Positions 7,939 to 16,732 of a stretch of 64,000 nucleotides of DNA are shown here, one piece after another (within the stretch, counting starts at the first letter, position 1; each line of letters starts with the position of its first letter). The DNA lies in assembly GCF_003663845.1 (NCBI RefSeq), contig NZ_RCCA01000001.1, positions 2,232,001 through 2,296,000 on the forward strand. Reading direction: 5' to 3'. This DNA comes from Chryseobacterium sp. 7. GTDB lineage: Bacteria > Bacteroidota > Bacteroidia > Flavobacteriales > Weeksellaceae. Position numbers and translations under genes: made by a program. The notes beneath the pieces are model-generated. The model worked only from the letters and a program-made list of their open reading frames with translations. It did not search any database and was not told the DNA's origin.

Positions 7939-10110
7939 TTATCTTGCTCCCGGAGGGCAGTGTTCTTTTAAATACTTCGTAAACAAAGTTGTCAGATGCA
8001 GAGATGTTCCTTCTCCTTCATTAATAGCGTGGGTACGGTTAGGATAAGACATTAGCTGAAACTGTTTGTTGTATTTTACCAACTCATTGATGTATACTTC
8101 TGTATTCTGATAATGTACATTGTCATCACCTGTTCCATGAACCAATAGAAGGTTTCCTTTTAAGTTTTTAGCATAAGATAACGGTGAACCCTTAACAAAA
8201 TCTTCTCTATTTTCCTGCGGAAGTCCCATATAACGCTCCTGATAGATATTATCATAGAACAACTGATTGGCAACTGGTGCAATAGCGATACCCGTTTGGT
8301 AAATATCAGGATATTGTCCTAAAAGGTTCAGGGTAGAAGAGCCTCCACCGCTCCAGCCCCATACAGCAACTCTTGAAGTATCCACATATGGCCATTTTGC
8401 GAATAGGGCTTTGGCTCCCATGGCCTGATCACGGATATTCATCTGGCCTATTTTTCGGTAGACAGATTTTCTCCATTCACGCCCTCTTGGAGCAGGTGTT
8501 CCACGATTTTCGAGAGAAACATATAAATAGCCGTCTTCCGCCATATCCCCGGCATATAACCAATTCCAACCTGTATAAAATTCGTCTGTTACTGTTTGCA
8601 TAGCGGGTTCTCCATACACTGTAAAAACGATAGGATATTTTTTATTGGGATCAAAATTTTTAGGCTTTACCACCCAGCCATCTAATGTAACACCATCCTG
8701 TGTTGTAATTTGAAAAAATTCAGTTTTAGACTTAGAAGGATCAGCTTTTGCAGATCTTTTGGCAGCTACAAGCTCTTTATGTTCAGGAAGTGACACCACT
8801 GCATCTGCGGAAAATGCATTGATACTGCTATTGGTGAACATGGCAATCTTTCCATTAGGAGAAATAGTATATTCGTTGGATCCTTTATAGGCTTCCGGGG
8901 TCACTTTTTGAGCATTTCCTCCTTTCATACTTACTTTATAAAGGTATTTCTGAGTGGCGTTATTGGGGGAAGCTAAAAAGAAAATCTGTTTATTCTGAAC
9001 ATCAAAAAACTCTGGCTTAATCACATCGAAGGCATCTTTTGTAATCAATGTTTCCTTACCGTTCATATCTATTTTATAAATATGTCTCCATCCGTCTTTC
9101 TCAGAAAGCCATAAGAATTCTTTACCATTGTCAATCCAGTCCCAACCCTTTGGATCGTTGTCGTTCCAGCGTGATTTTATATCAATCCATGCAGCATCGG
9201 TTTCTGTATAAATGGCCTTACTGCTTCCTGAATTGGCATCTGCGACAATAATTTTACTTTGATTCTGTTTTCTGTTCAATTGCTGCAGAATAACGGATTT
9301 GGAATCCAGCGCCCATTCCATTCTTGGAATATAGTTTTGCATTTCATCACCCGCAATATCAGCTTTTTTTGAAGATTTAGAGACAAGATCATAAAACCAG
9401 ATACTGCATCCGGAAGGGTTTTCTCCTACTTTTGGGTATTCTACCGGAATGGTAAAAGAATACAGGCTGTCTGTATTATTGATCATCAGGAAGTTTTTCG
9501 TCCCTCGTGCATCCAGTTTCCAGTAAGCGATTTTACTGCCATCAGGAGACCATCTGAATCCATCCTGAGTTCCGAATTCTTCTTCATATACCCAGTCAAA
9601 AGTACCGTTAATCATTCCGTCTGTTCCATCTGTAGTAATCTTAGTCTGTTGATTGTTAGCAAGATCCTCAATATAGATATTATGTTTGGACACATAAGCC
9701 ACTTTTTTACCGTCCGGTGAATACTTTGCAAACATCAGTGATGAAGCTGGTAAGCCTTTTCCAAGCTGGGTAAGTTTTTTGGTGTTTTTGTCAAAAATCC
9801 AGTAATCTCCACGGGTATTGTCTCTCCATACTTTTTTGGTATTGGCAAAAAGCAGTAAGCTTTTATCATCAGGAGATACCTGAAAACTCTGTACCTGCAA
9901 TGCTTCAGCACTTCCGGCAGGGATCAGTTCACTGCTGCTTAGGAGCGTCTGATCTTTTCCGGGATGGAGTACATCTACAATTTCAACTCCTTTTTCAGTA
10001 ACGGAATAGTATGCATTGCCATCTGGAGTCCATTGTGTCTTTTGCGCGGCAAGGGGCGACAGACATAGGATGTACAACGCAATAATTGTTAGTTTTTTTA
10101 TTTTCTTCAT
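7939..10110 (-). CDS. Dipeptidyl peptidase IV-type serine peptidase (S9 family)
   Basis: 723-aa exported prolyl dipeptidyl peptidase that releases X-Pro dipeptides from peptide N-termini. It has a signal peptide (K-K-I-K-K-L-T-I-I-A-L-Y ... L-A-A-Q), then a beta-propeller with repeated S-P-D-G-K-K/S-K-I-A-Y blocks, then an alpha/beta-hydrolase domain. The catalytic triad is Ser587 (G-W-S-G-G-G), Asp662 (G-T-G-D-D-N-V-H) and His694 (N-R-T-H-A-I), with spacing like mammalian DPP4. The D-W-V-Y-E-E-E-F motif in the propeller supplies the double Glu that anchors the substrate amino group. It lies 14 bases downstream of an aminopeptidase P gene, and a terminator follows. Confidence 0.92.
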   Translation of the reverse strand: MKKIKKLTIIALYILCLSPLAAQKTQWTPDGNAYYSVTEKGVEIVDVLHPGKDQTLLSSSELIPAGSAEALQVQSFQVSPDDKSLLLFANTKKVWRDNTRGDYWIFDKNTKKLTQLGKGLPASSLMFAKYSPDGKKVAYVSKHNIYIEDLANNQQTKITTDGTDGMINGTFDWVYEEEFGTQDGFRWSPDGSKIAYWKLDARGTKNFLMINNTDSLYSFTIPVEYPKVGENPSGCSIWFYDLVSKSSKKADIAGDEMQNYIPRMEWALDSKSVILQQLNRKQNQSKIIVADANSGSSKAIYTETDAAWIDIKSRWNDNDPKGWDWIDNGKEFLWLSEKDGWRHIYKIDMNGKETLITKDAFDVIKPEFFDVQNKQIFFLASPNNATQKYLYKVSMKGGNAQKVTPEAYKGSNEYTISPNGKIAMFTNSSINAFSADAVVSLPEHKELVAAKRSAKADPSKSKTEFFQITTQDGVTLDGWVVKPKNFDPNKKYPIVFTVYGEPAMQTVTDEFYTGWNWLYAGDMAEDGYLYVSLENRGTPAPRGREWRKSVYRKIGQMNIRDQAMGAKALFAKWPYVDTSRVAVWGWSGGGSSTLNLLGQYPDIYQTGIAIAPVANQLFYDNIYQERYMGLPQENREDFVKGSPLSYAKNLKGNLLLVHGTGDDNVHYQNTEVYINELVKYNKQFQLMSYPNRTHAINEGEGTSLHLTTLFTKYLKEHCPPGAR

Positions 10111-10124
10111 AGGTATTATTTCAA

Positions 10125-11519
10125 TTAAGCTAAATGTTCAGCTCTGTAATTTTCAATGTCTTCAACGGTTTTAATCAAACCGTTGCCAAGGAGTCTGTAG
10201 CCTCCATCCGTGATCAGGAAATCATCTTCTACACGAATCCCTCCGAAGTTTCGGTATTCATTTACTTTATCATAATTGATAAAGTCTGCATTTTTATTTT
10301 CAGCCTGCCACATATCAATCAAATCAGGAATCATATAAATACCAGGTTCAACTGTTACTACAAATCCAGATTCCAGTTCTTTTCCTAAACGTAATGATTT
10401 CAGACCAAATGTTTTAGTATCTTTTGGTTCGGCTTCAGTATAGCCAATATATTGTTCTCCAAGATCTTCCATATCATGTACATCAAGCCCCATCATATGC
10501 CCCAATCCGCACTGGAAAAACAGGGTATGAGCATGGTTTTTCACAGCTTCTTCAGGATTTCCTTTCATCAGCCCAAGATCAATAAGACCTTCTACCAGAT
10601 GCTGAGCTGCTTTCAAATGAATATCTTTGAATCGTACTCCGGGTCTCAGAAGACTCTGAGCATTATTAAAAGTATTCAGAACTACTTCATACATTTCCTT
10701 TTGCTTTGTGGTAAAAGTCTTACTCACAGGAAATGTTCTGGTAAGATCCCCGGCATATCCCATTGAAGTTTCCGCTCCGGAATCATTCAGAAACAGATCT
10801 CCTTCTTTCATGGTATTGAGACGGTAATGATTATGAAGAATACCGCCGTTTATGGTTACAATAGGAGGATAAGACATCTGGCATTCTTTATTACCCGCAA
10901 GATGCTGAATTGCATTGGCAATTTCATATTCTTTCATTCCAGGTTTCGCCGCAAGCATTGCCAACAGATGCATTTCATTGGATACATTTACTGCCTGTTC
11001 TATCTGAACGATTTCCTGAGGTTCTTTAATGGAACGTTGTTTTACAATTGCTTTGATCATTTCTACAGAAGGTTGTAATTCTGCAATCTTAATCCCAAAA
11101 AGATCTGCCAGTAAAATTTTATTAGAAGACTGATACGGAGGAAGATAATGCACTTTTCTACCTGAAGACAATGCTTTTATGATGTATTGAGAAAGTTCCG
11201 CATAAGGAAGCGTTTCCTGTACACCGGATTTCAGACTTTTTTCTTTCAGAGTTTCCTGTCTGCCCATCCAAACAATATCATCAATACTCAGTTCATCTCC
11301 GAAAACGACAGTCTTATTTTCATCAATATCAATAATGGCTGCAATACGGGGTTCCTGGATTCCGAAATAGTATAAATAAGTACTGTCCTGACGGAAATAA
11401 TAAGGATTGTGCTCAAAGTTCACCGGATTCTCTATATTTCCCAAAAATAACAGAATGCCATTTTCTACATTGGTTTGTAACACGGCTCGTCTATCCTGGT
11501 AGGTGGTTGCTGAAAACAT
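10125..11519 (-). CDS. Aminopeptidase P family protein (Xaa-Pro aminopeptidase, M24B)
   Basis: 464-aa metallopeptidase that cleaves the N-terminal residue before proline. An AMP_N-type domain occupies roughly residues 1-150, and the pita-bread fold follows. All five metal ligands are visible: D246 (L-N-D-S-G-A), D258 (A-G-D-L-T-R), H341 (G-L-G-H-M-M-G-L), E391 (V-E-P-G-I-Y) and E431 (R-V-E-D-D). H348 is the usual second histidine. No signal peptide, so probably cytosolic. It is the upstream gene of an operon with DPP IV; together they would dismantle proline-containing peptides at both N-terminal positions. Confidence 0.92.
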   Translation of the reverse strand: MFSATTYQDRRAVLQTNVENGILLFLGNIENPVNFEHNPYYFRQDSTYLYYFGIQEPRIAAIIDIDENKTVVFGDELSIDDIVWMGRQETLKEKSLKSGVQETLPYAELSQYIIKALSSGRKVHYLPPYQSSNKILLADLFGIKIAELQPSVEMIKAIVKQRSIKEPQEIVQIEQAVNVSNEMHLLAMLAAKPGMKEYEIANAIQHLAGNKECQMSYPPIVTINGGILHNHYRLNTMKEGDLFLNDSGAETSMGYAGDLTRTFPVSKTFTTKQKEMYEVVLNTFNNAQSLLRPGVRFKDIHLKAAQHLVEGLIDLGLMKGNPEEAVKNHAHTLFFQCGLGHMMGLDVHDMEDLGEQYIGYTEAEPKDTKTFGLKSLRLGKELESGFVVTVEPGIYMIPDLIDMWQAENKNADFINYDKVNEYRNFGGIRVEDDFLITDGGYRLLGNGLIKTVEDIENYRAEHLA

Positions 11520-11668
11520 ATGATGAATAGTTTTTTATTTAGAGGTTTAATGTATGATTTGTATCGTTGAAAGACTTCTTTGTTACAATAAAGTTTAGAT
11601 TTTTATGATAGGTTCTTAGTTTATTTATGTAATTTTATCGTATTGGCAAATTTCATTATAAAATTTCA

Positions 11669-12175
11669 ATGTACTATAAAAACGACACCATCATTATCCG
11701 CGAATTTACTCCGGAAGAATTCCCTTTATTTTTTCATCTTTTTGAAAATGAAAATGTAACACGATATCTTCCTTACAAAACCCCTGAAGAATACAGGGAG
11801 ATGTTTGACAAAGCATTGACAGATTATAAGAATGGATCATTCAGCAGGTGGGGAATATTTAATGCTGAAAACCATGATTTTGTAGGAATGTGTCTTGCCA
11901 GAGTTTTTCTTGACAACCCGGAACAAATAGAAATAGGGTATACCTTAGGAGAAAATTACTGGGGAAAAGGTCTTGGAACCGAAGTATGTAAAGCTCTTGT
12001 TGAATACTGTTCCTCTCCTAATCACCAAAAAGATATTGTTGCGGTAACCGATCTTGATAATATAGGATCTCAAAAAGTACTTCTGAAAAGCGGCTTCAAC
12101 AGAACTGAAAATCTTGTACGAGAAGAAAGAGAACTGGCTTATTTTATTTTACAGAATGAACAAACTCCAAGATAG
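11669..12175 (+). CDS. GNAT-family N-acetyltransferase (RimJ/RimL-like)
   Basis: 168-aa acetyltransferase of the GNAT superfamily. The acetyl-CoA pyrophosphate loop reads Y-W-G-K-G-L-G-T-E (Q/R-x-x-G-x-G/A form), preceded by I-E-I-G-Y-T-L-G-E, and followed by a helix and the N-I-G-S-Q-K-V-L-L-K-S-G-F motif-B segment characteristic of RimJ/RimL-type enzymes. The acceptor is unknown. It is transcribed alone, divergent from the aminopeptidase P gene. A short spacer to the sulfur locus holds a degenerate CACAGAT repeat. Confidence 0.85.
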   Translation: MYYKNDTIIIREFTPEEFPLFFHLFENENVTRYLPYKTPEEYREMFDKALTDYKNGSFSRWGIFNAENHDFVGMCLARVFLDNPEQIEIGYTLGENYWGKGLGTEVCKALVEYCSSPNHQKDIVAVTDLDNIGSQKVLLKSGFNRTENLVREERELAYFILQNEQTPR

Positions 12176-12391
12176 GTTCTCCCACAGATTTTGCAGATTC
12201 TCACAGATGTTTTTCACCTATTTCCCCTGATTTTTAAACTTTAGTGAACTTCTCAGCAGCTTTATTCTCACTTAAAATTAACTTAAATATTTTTTCTTTA
12301 AATCTTTTGTGACTTTTGTGGTTGAGGTATAATCAGGCTTCTACGTAAAACATTTCATTTATACAATAAATTATCATAACTTGCAGAGATT

Positions 12392-12808
12392 ATGATGTCG
12401 AAACGTTGCAAATATGCGCTTAAAGCAATGGTCAGATTAGCAAGGAATTATAACCAGGGCTTTCTGCCAACCTCCGTTATTGCACAAGACGAGAACATCC
12501 CCAAGAAATTTCTGGAACAAATTCTTCTCGAACTTAAAAGAGCCAAACTTGTCAATAGTAAACAAGGTAAGGTAGGAGGGTATTACCTTCTAAAATCACC
12601 TGATGAGGTCTCATTAGCAGATATTTACCGTATTTTCGATGGTCCTATTGCGCTTACACCATGCGTTTCTTTAAACTTTTACGAAGCCTGTGACGATTGT
12701 GTAGATGAAGCAGTCTGTTATCTGAGAAAAGAGTTAATGATCGTTCGTGAAAAGACCAGAACAAGCATGATGGAAGCCACTCTGACTAAGTTTATCAATA
12801 ACAAATAA
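12392..12808 (+). CDS. Rrf2-family transcriptional regulator of the sulfur locus
   Basis: 138-aa winged-helix regulator. The N-terminal region (K-Y-A-L-K-A-M-V-R-L-A ... I-P-K-K-F-L-E-Q-I-L-L-E-L-K ... S-K-Q-G-K-V-G-G-Y-Y-L) is the Rrf2 DNA-binding domain. A Cys cluster follows (C91, C100, C103, C109), placed like the Fe-S ligands of IscR; a cluster or redox sensor is therefore possible but not shown. It opens a co-directional run of sulfate-assimilation genes 83 bases upstream of cysH, so control of that operon by sulfur or cysteine supply is likely, as for CymR and other Rrf2 sulfur regulators. The start could also be the second Met at 12395. Confidence 0.85.
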   Translation: MMSKRCKYALKAMVRLARNYNQGFLPTSVIAQDENIPKKFLEQILLELKRAKLVNSKQGKVGGYYLLKSPDEVSLADIYRIFDGPIALTPCVSLNFYEACDDCVDEAVCYLRKELMIVREKTRTSMMEATLTKFINNK

Positions 12809-12822
12809 AATTTTTTTTATTT

Positions 12823-12856
12823 AAATTCTACTATTTTGATAGGAGTTATAGAATTT
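12823..12856. promoter_or_regulatory. Candidate operator: inverted repeat over the cysH promoter
   Basis: AAATTCTA (12823-12830) and TAGAATTT (12849-12856) form a perfect 8-bp inverted repeat. A smaller inner repeat CTAT...ATAG (12831-12842) surrounds the TTTG that should be the -33 element. The position suits repression, plausibly by the Rrf2 protein encoded just upstream. The assignment of the protein is inference. Confidence 0.5.
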
Positions 12857-12868
12857 TATATATATTTG
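12835..12868 (+). promoter_or_regulatory. Promoter of the cysH-led sulfur operon
   Basis: TTTG at 12835-12838 (-33 type) and TATATTTG at 12861-12868 (-7 type), 22 bases apart, match the Bacteroidota promoter pattern. The cysH ATG is 23 bases after the -7 box. Confidence 0.65.
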
Positions 12869-12891
12869 CAAAACTTAAATCTCAATTCAAA

Positions 12892-13605
12892 ATGAATAAC
12901 AGTCTGAAAAATGAATTCGAAAATCTTGTAAAAGAGTCTAATGAAGCTTCTTTTCAAACTAATGGGCTGGAAATACTGACTAAAAGATTCCCGGGTAAAG
13001 TGATCTTTTCAACCAGTTTCAGTTACGAAGACCAGGTCATCACCCATCTGATAAAGGATTTAAATATTGAAATATTTACCCTGGATACGGGAAGACTTTT
13101 TGAACAAACTTATGAAACGTGGACATCCACTAAAGCTTTCTTTAAAAAGAACATCAAAGCCTATTATCCGGATATGGAAGAACTTAGAGAATTTGTCACA
13201 GAAAATGGTCCGGATTCTTTTTATCAATCTGTAGAAAAGAGGAAAGCATGCTGTACCATTCGAAAGGTTCATCCTTTAAAAAAAGCACTGGAAGGTTATA
13301 AAGTATGGATTACCGGTCTCAGATCCGAACATTCAGCCAACAGACAGAATATGCCCCAGCTGGAATGGGATCCGGATAACAAGATCATAAAATTTCATCC
13401 CATCCTTCACTGGACCACAGAACAGGTGACAACGTATGTAAAAGATCATCATTTGCCTTACAATCATCTTCATAAAAAAGGATTTGTAAGCATAGGATGC
13501 GAGCCCTGTACCAGAGCCATCAAAGAAGGGGAAGATTTCAGAGCAGGCCGTTGGTGGTGGGAAGATGCCAACAAAAAAGAATGCGGTCTGCATATTCATC
13601 AATAA
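12892..13605 (+). CDS. cysH: Adenylyl-sulfate (APS) reductase-type CysH
   Basis: 237-aa assimilatory reductase of the CysH family, which reduces activated sulfate to sulfite using thioredoxin. It carries both Cys pairs, C120-C121 (K-A-C-C-T-I-R-K) and C203-x2-C206 (G-C-E-P-C-T-R), that bind a [4Fe-4S] cluster in APS reductases and are absent from E. coli-type PAPS reductases. The catalytic Cys is C231 in K-E-C-G-L-H. The nucleotide loop F-S-T-S-F-S-Y-E-D is at 39-47. No APS kinase (cysC) gene is in the cluster, which agrees with APS as substrate. First gene after the promoter, 12 bases before cysD. Confidence 0.92.
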   Translation: MNNSLKNEFENLVKESNEASFQTNGLEILTKRFPGKVIFSTSFSYEDQVITHLIKDLNIEIFTLDTGRLFEQTYETWTSTKAFFKKNIKAYYPDMEELREFVTENGPDSFYQSVEKRKACCTIRKVHPLKKALEGYKVWITGLRSEHSANRQNMPQLEWDPDNKIIKFHPILHWTTEQVTTYVKDHHLPYNHLHKKGFVSIGCEPCTRAIKEGEDFRAGRWWWEDANKKECGLHIHQ

Positions 13606-13617
13606 AAAAAGAAAAAA

Positions 13618-14526
13618 ATGTCAATACATCAGTTAAACTATTTAGATCAGTTAGAAGCCGAATCTATTTATATATTAAGAGAAGTCGCAGGTCAGTTTGA
13701 GCGTCCTGCCTTATTATTCAGTGGAGGAAAAGACAGTATTGTACTGGCTCATCTGGCGAGAAAAGCATTCTTCCACGGGAAAATCCCATTTACATTCGTT
13801 CATGTAGATACCGGGCATAATTTTCAGGAGGTATTGGATTTCCGTGATCAGCTGGTAAAAAAGTTAGAGGTCAATCTGGCTGTAAGAAAGGTGGAAGACA
13901 CTATAAAAAGTAAAAAACTGACTGAGGCTAAAGGTAAATTTCCAAGCAGAAACTGGCTGCAAACTTATACACTTCTTGATACCATTGAAGAATTTGAATT
14001 TGATGCCTGCATCGGAGGCGCCAGAAGAGATGAAGAAAAAGCAAGAGCGAAAGAAAGGATATTCTCCGTTCGTGATGAATTCGGGCAGTGGGATCCTAAA
14101 TTACAGCGTCCAGAGCTTTGGAATATTTTCAACGGAAAAATCCATAAAGGAGAAAATGTAAGGGTTTTCCCTATCAGCAACTGGACAGAGCTTGACATCT
14201 GGAATTATATCCGCAGAGAAAAAATTGCTCTCCCTTCCATCTATTTTGCGCATGAAAGAGAAGTAATCGATTTTAACGGCCAATGGCTTGCTAATTCTAC
14301 ACATGTCGTGTTAGAACCGGAAGATATCATTACTACCAAGAAAATCCGTTACCGTACAGTAGGAGATATGACCTGCACTGCTGCGGTAGAATCTAATGCG
14401 GTAACAATTGATGCCGTAATAGAAGAAATAGTAGCCACCAGAATTTCAGAACGTGGTGAAACCAGAATTGACGACAGGGTAACAGAAGCCGCAATGGAGG
14501 ACCGAAAAAAAGGAGGCTATTTCTAG
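13618..14526 (+). CDS. cysD: Sulfate adenylyltransferase subunit 2
   Basis: 302-aa ATP-sulfurylase catalytic subunit, which forms APS from ATP and sulfate and works as a heterodimer with CysN. The PP-loop is L-L-F-S35-G-G-K-D-S40, and the conserved C-I-G-G-A-R-R-D-E-E-K-A-R-A-K-E-R block follows. The length and the C-terminal K-K-G-G-Y-F ending match CysD. It sits between cysH and cysN with same-strand spacing. A spacer of 105 bases to cysN carries an inverted repeat. Confidence 0.95.
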   Translation: MSIHQLNYLDQLEAESIYILREVAGQFERPALLFSGGKDSIVLAHLARKAFFHGKIPFTFVHVDTGHNFQEVLDFRDQLVKKLEVNLAVRKVEDTIKSKKLTEAKGKFPSRNWLQTYTLLDTIEEFEFDACIGGARRDEEKARAKERIFSVRDEFGQWDPKLQRPELWNIFNGKIHKGENVRVFPISNWTELDIWNYIRREKIALPSIYFAHEREVIDFNGQWLANSTHVVLEPEDIITTKKIRYRTVGDMTCTAAVESNAVTIDAVIEEIVATRISERGETRIDDRVTEAAMEDRKKGGYF

Positions 14527-14539
14527 ATAAGCAATCAAC

Positions 14540-14613
14540 AATGAGTAATAAGTAATAGAATAGACAGCTTTACTTTTTAACAACAGAACATTACTCATAG
14601 CCCATTACTCATT
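14540..14613. repeat. Inverted repeat of ATTACTCATT units between cysD and cysN
   Basis: AATGAGTAAT at 14540-14549 pairs with ATTACTCATT at 14604-14613, and a further ATTACTCAT lies at 14590-14598. This can fold into alternative hairpins in the 105-base spacer inside the operon. It resembles dispersed intergenic repeats of this genus. There is no T run, so it is not a classical terminator. Confidence 0.55.
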
Positions 14614-14631
14614 ATTTATAATTACAATCGG

Positions 14632-15870
14632 ATGGATATATTAAGATTTATAACAGCAGGAAGCGTAGATGACGGCAAAAGTACCCTTATCGGAAGACTG
14701 CTTTACGATAGCAAAAGTATTTTACAGGACCAGTTGGAAGTCCTTGAAAAACATTCTAAAAACAAAAATGAAGACGGAGTAGACCTTGCCCTTTTAACAG
14801 ATGGTCTGCGCGCAGAAAGAGAGCAGGGAATCACCATTGATGTTGCCTACCGTTACTTTTCAACGGCAAAGAGAAAATTCATCATTGCTGATGCTCCCGG
14901 GCATGTGCAGTATACCCGTAATATGATCACCGGAGCCTCTAATTCTGATCTGATGGTGATTCTGATCGATGCAAGAAAAGGAGTGATAGAGCAGACCAGA
15001 AGACATTCCATCATCGCTTCTTTATTACAGCTGAAAAAAGTAGCTGTAGCCATTAATAAAATGGACATGGTAGATTATTCCGAAGAAGTTTTTGAAAATA
15101 TAAAATCAGAATATGCAAAAATTGCAGAAAATCTGGGATTAAATGACGTAAGCTATTTTCCAATCTCTGCATTAAAAGGTGATAATATTGTTTCAAAATC
15201 TACCAGAACAGACTGGTACGAAGGAAATTCACTTCTGGAATACCTTGAAGAAGTAACGATCAATGAAGAAAAAAATAACGGAAGCCGTTTTCAGGTTCAG
15301 TATGTAATCCGCCCTCAAACGGAAGAATTGCATGATTACAGAGGGTATGCCGGACAGATATTAAGTGGAAAATTTGCAAAAGGAGATAAAATTCACATTC
15401 TTCCCGCAGATCTCACCACCGAAATCACGAAAATTGAGATCAATGGTATTGAAAAAGAAGAAGCCTTTGAAGGTCAGCCTGCCGTTATCCACCTTGCTCA
15501 TGATGTAGACATCAGCAGAGGAGATATTTTTGCCACGGAAGAACATACTCCCGCCGTTGAGAAAGACCTTGAAATTCTTTTATGCTGGCTTGATCAAAAA
15601 CCTTTACAGCCGGGAAATAAATACCTTCTGCAACAAAACAGCAGACTTGTAAAAGCAGTAGTGAAAGAGGTAGACTACAAGATTAATGTCAATACTCTTG
15701 TCAGAGAACAGGTGGATGGAGAAATTAAATTGAATGAAATTGTAAAAGTTACCCTCCGTACAGCACAGCCTCTGGTTTACGACAGTTTTACCCATAATAA
15801 AACAACAGGTTCTGCCATTTTGGTGGATGAAACGTCCAATTCAACAGTAGCAGCCTGCATAATTCAATAG
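14632..15870 (+). CDS. cysN: Sulfate adenylyltransferase subunit 1 (GTPase)
   Basis: 412-aa EF-Tu-like GTPase that couples GTP hydrolysis to APS formation by CysD. G motifs: G1 G10-S-V-D-D-G-K-S17, G2 G-I-T-I-D-V-A-Y, G3 D87-A-P-G-H91, G4 N142-K-M-D145, followed by the beta-barrel domains. It is a stand-alone CysN with no C-terminal APS-kinase (CysC) fusion, in keeping with the APS-reductase type of CysH. Only four bases separate it from cysE. Confidence 0.95.
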   Translation: MDILRFITAGSVDDGKSTLIGRLLYDSKSILQDQLEVLEKHSKNKNEDGVDLALLTDGLRAEREQGITIDVAYRYFSTAKRKFIIADAPGHVQYTRNMITGASNSDLMVILIDARKGVIEQTRRHSIIASLLQLKKVAVAINKMDMVDYSEEVFENIKSEYAKIAENLGLNDVSYFPISALKGDNIVSKSTRTDWYEGNSLLEYLEEVTINEEKNNGSRFQVQYVIRPQTEELHDYRGYAGQILSGKFAKGDKIHILPADLTTEITKIEINGIEKEEAFEGQPAVIHLAHDVDISRGDIFATEEHTPAVEKDLEILLCWLDQKPLQPGNKYLLQQNSRLVKAVVKEVDYKINVNTLVREQVDGEIKLNEIVKVTLRTAQPLVYDSFTHNKTTGSAILVDETSNSTVAACIIQ

Positions 15871-15874
15871 AAAA

Positions 15875-16705
15875 ATGGCAAATTCCGATCAATTAATACA
15901 AAGAATTCATCAGACGAAACAAAATAATATTCATGGATTCTTTGATAAAATAAAGACTAAAAAATGGGTGAAGGATTTGTATGAAACACTTTTCCTTCCT
16001 CAGAATGACAATACAGAAGATCAGCTTAAAAGAAATTTTGAAGCACTTCAGGAGACTCTTTCGGATCTTATCAATACAGTAGCAGGAGATAAAATCCTTA
16101 CTGAAAAGCAGGTCAGTCAGTTTTTTGAAGCTTTGCCGGAATTATATAATCAGTTGGTGCTGGATGCAAAATCCATTTTGGAATTTGATCCTGCTGCTGA
16201 TTCACTGGAAGAAGTATACCTGGCATATCCCGGTTTTTTTGCCACCTATGTCTACCGTATTTCGCACCAGCTTTGGAATCAGGAGGTGAAAATTTTACCG
16301 CGTGTCATTTCAGAATATGCCCACAGCAAAACCGGGATTGATATTCATCCGGGAGCAACAATAGGAAAGTCTTTCTTTATTGACCATGGAACAGGAATCG
16401 TGATTGGAGAAACAACCATTATCGGGAATAATGTCAAAATTTATCAGGGAGTAACCCTCGGAGCTTTGAATGTTTCCAAAGAAAAAGCCCATCAGAAAAG
16501 GCATCCTAACATTGAAGATGATGTGATTATTTATTCGGGAGCCACTATTCTGGGAGGAGAAACCACCATTGGTAAAGAAAGTATTATCGGAGGAAATGTG
16601 TGGGTAACACAGGATGTACCGCCCAATTCTCTGGTCTACCATAAAAGTGAAATAAAAATAAAGGATAATAGTTCCTTACCGGAATCATTAACCTTTGTGA
16701 TCTAA
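15875..16705 (+). CDS. cysE: Serine O-acetyltransferase
   Basis: 276-aa acetyltransferase making O-acetylserine, the carbon acceptor for cysteine synthesis. A helical N-terminal domain (about 1-150) precedes a left-handed beta-helix of hexapeptide repeats. Catalytic elements are D156-I-H158 and D170-H171-G-T-G-I-V-I-G-E. The A-L-N-V-S-K-E-K-A-H-Q-K-R-H-P segment is the conserved loop for acetyl-CoA binding. The C-terminus ends in I like other SATs that dock into CysK. It is immediately upstream of cysK. Confidence 0.93.
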   Translation: MANSDQLIQRIHQTKQNNIHGFFDKIKTKKWVKDLYETLFLPQNDNTEDQLKRNFEALQETLSDLINTVAGDKILTEKQVSQFFEALPELYNQLVLDAKSILEFDPAADSLEEVYLAYPGFFATYVYRISHQLWNQEVKILPRVISEYAHSKTGIDIHPGATIGKSFFIDHGTGIVIGETTIIGNNVKIYQGVTLGALNVSKEKAHQKRHPNIEDDVIIYSGATILGGETTIGKESIIGGNVWVTQDVPPNSLVYHKSEIKIKDNSSLPESLTFVI

Positions 16706-16732
16706 AAAAACAAAAATAAAAAGTACATTGAT

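Noticed and set aside
12176..12391. Possible CRISPR-like short repeats (CACAGAT...GCAGATTCTCACAGAT) near 12180-12210
   Set aside because: Only two or three imperfect short copies without regular spacers and no cas genes; fits a degenerate intergenic repeat.
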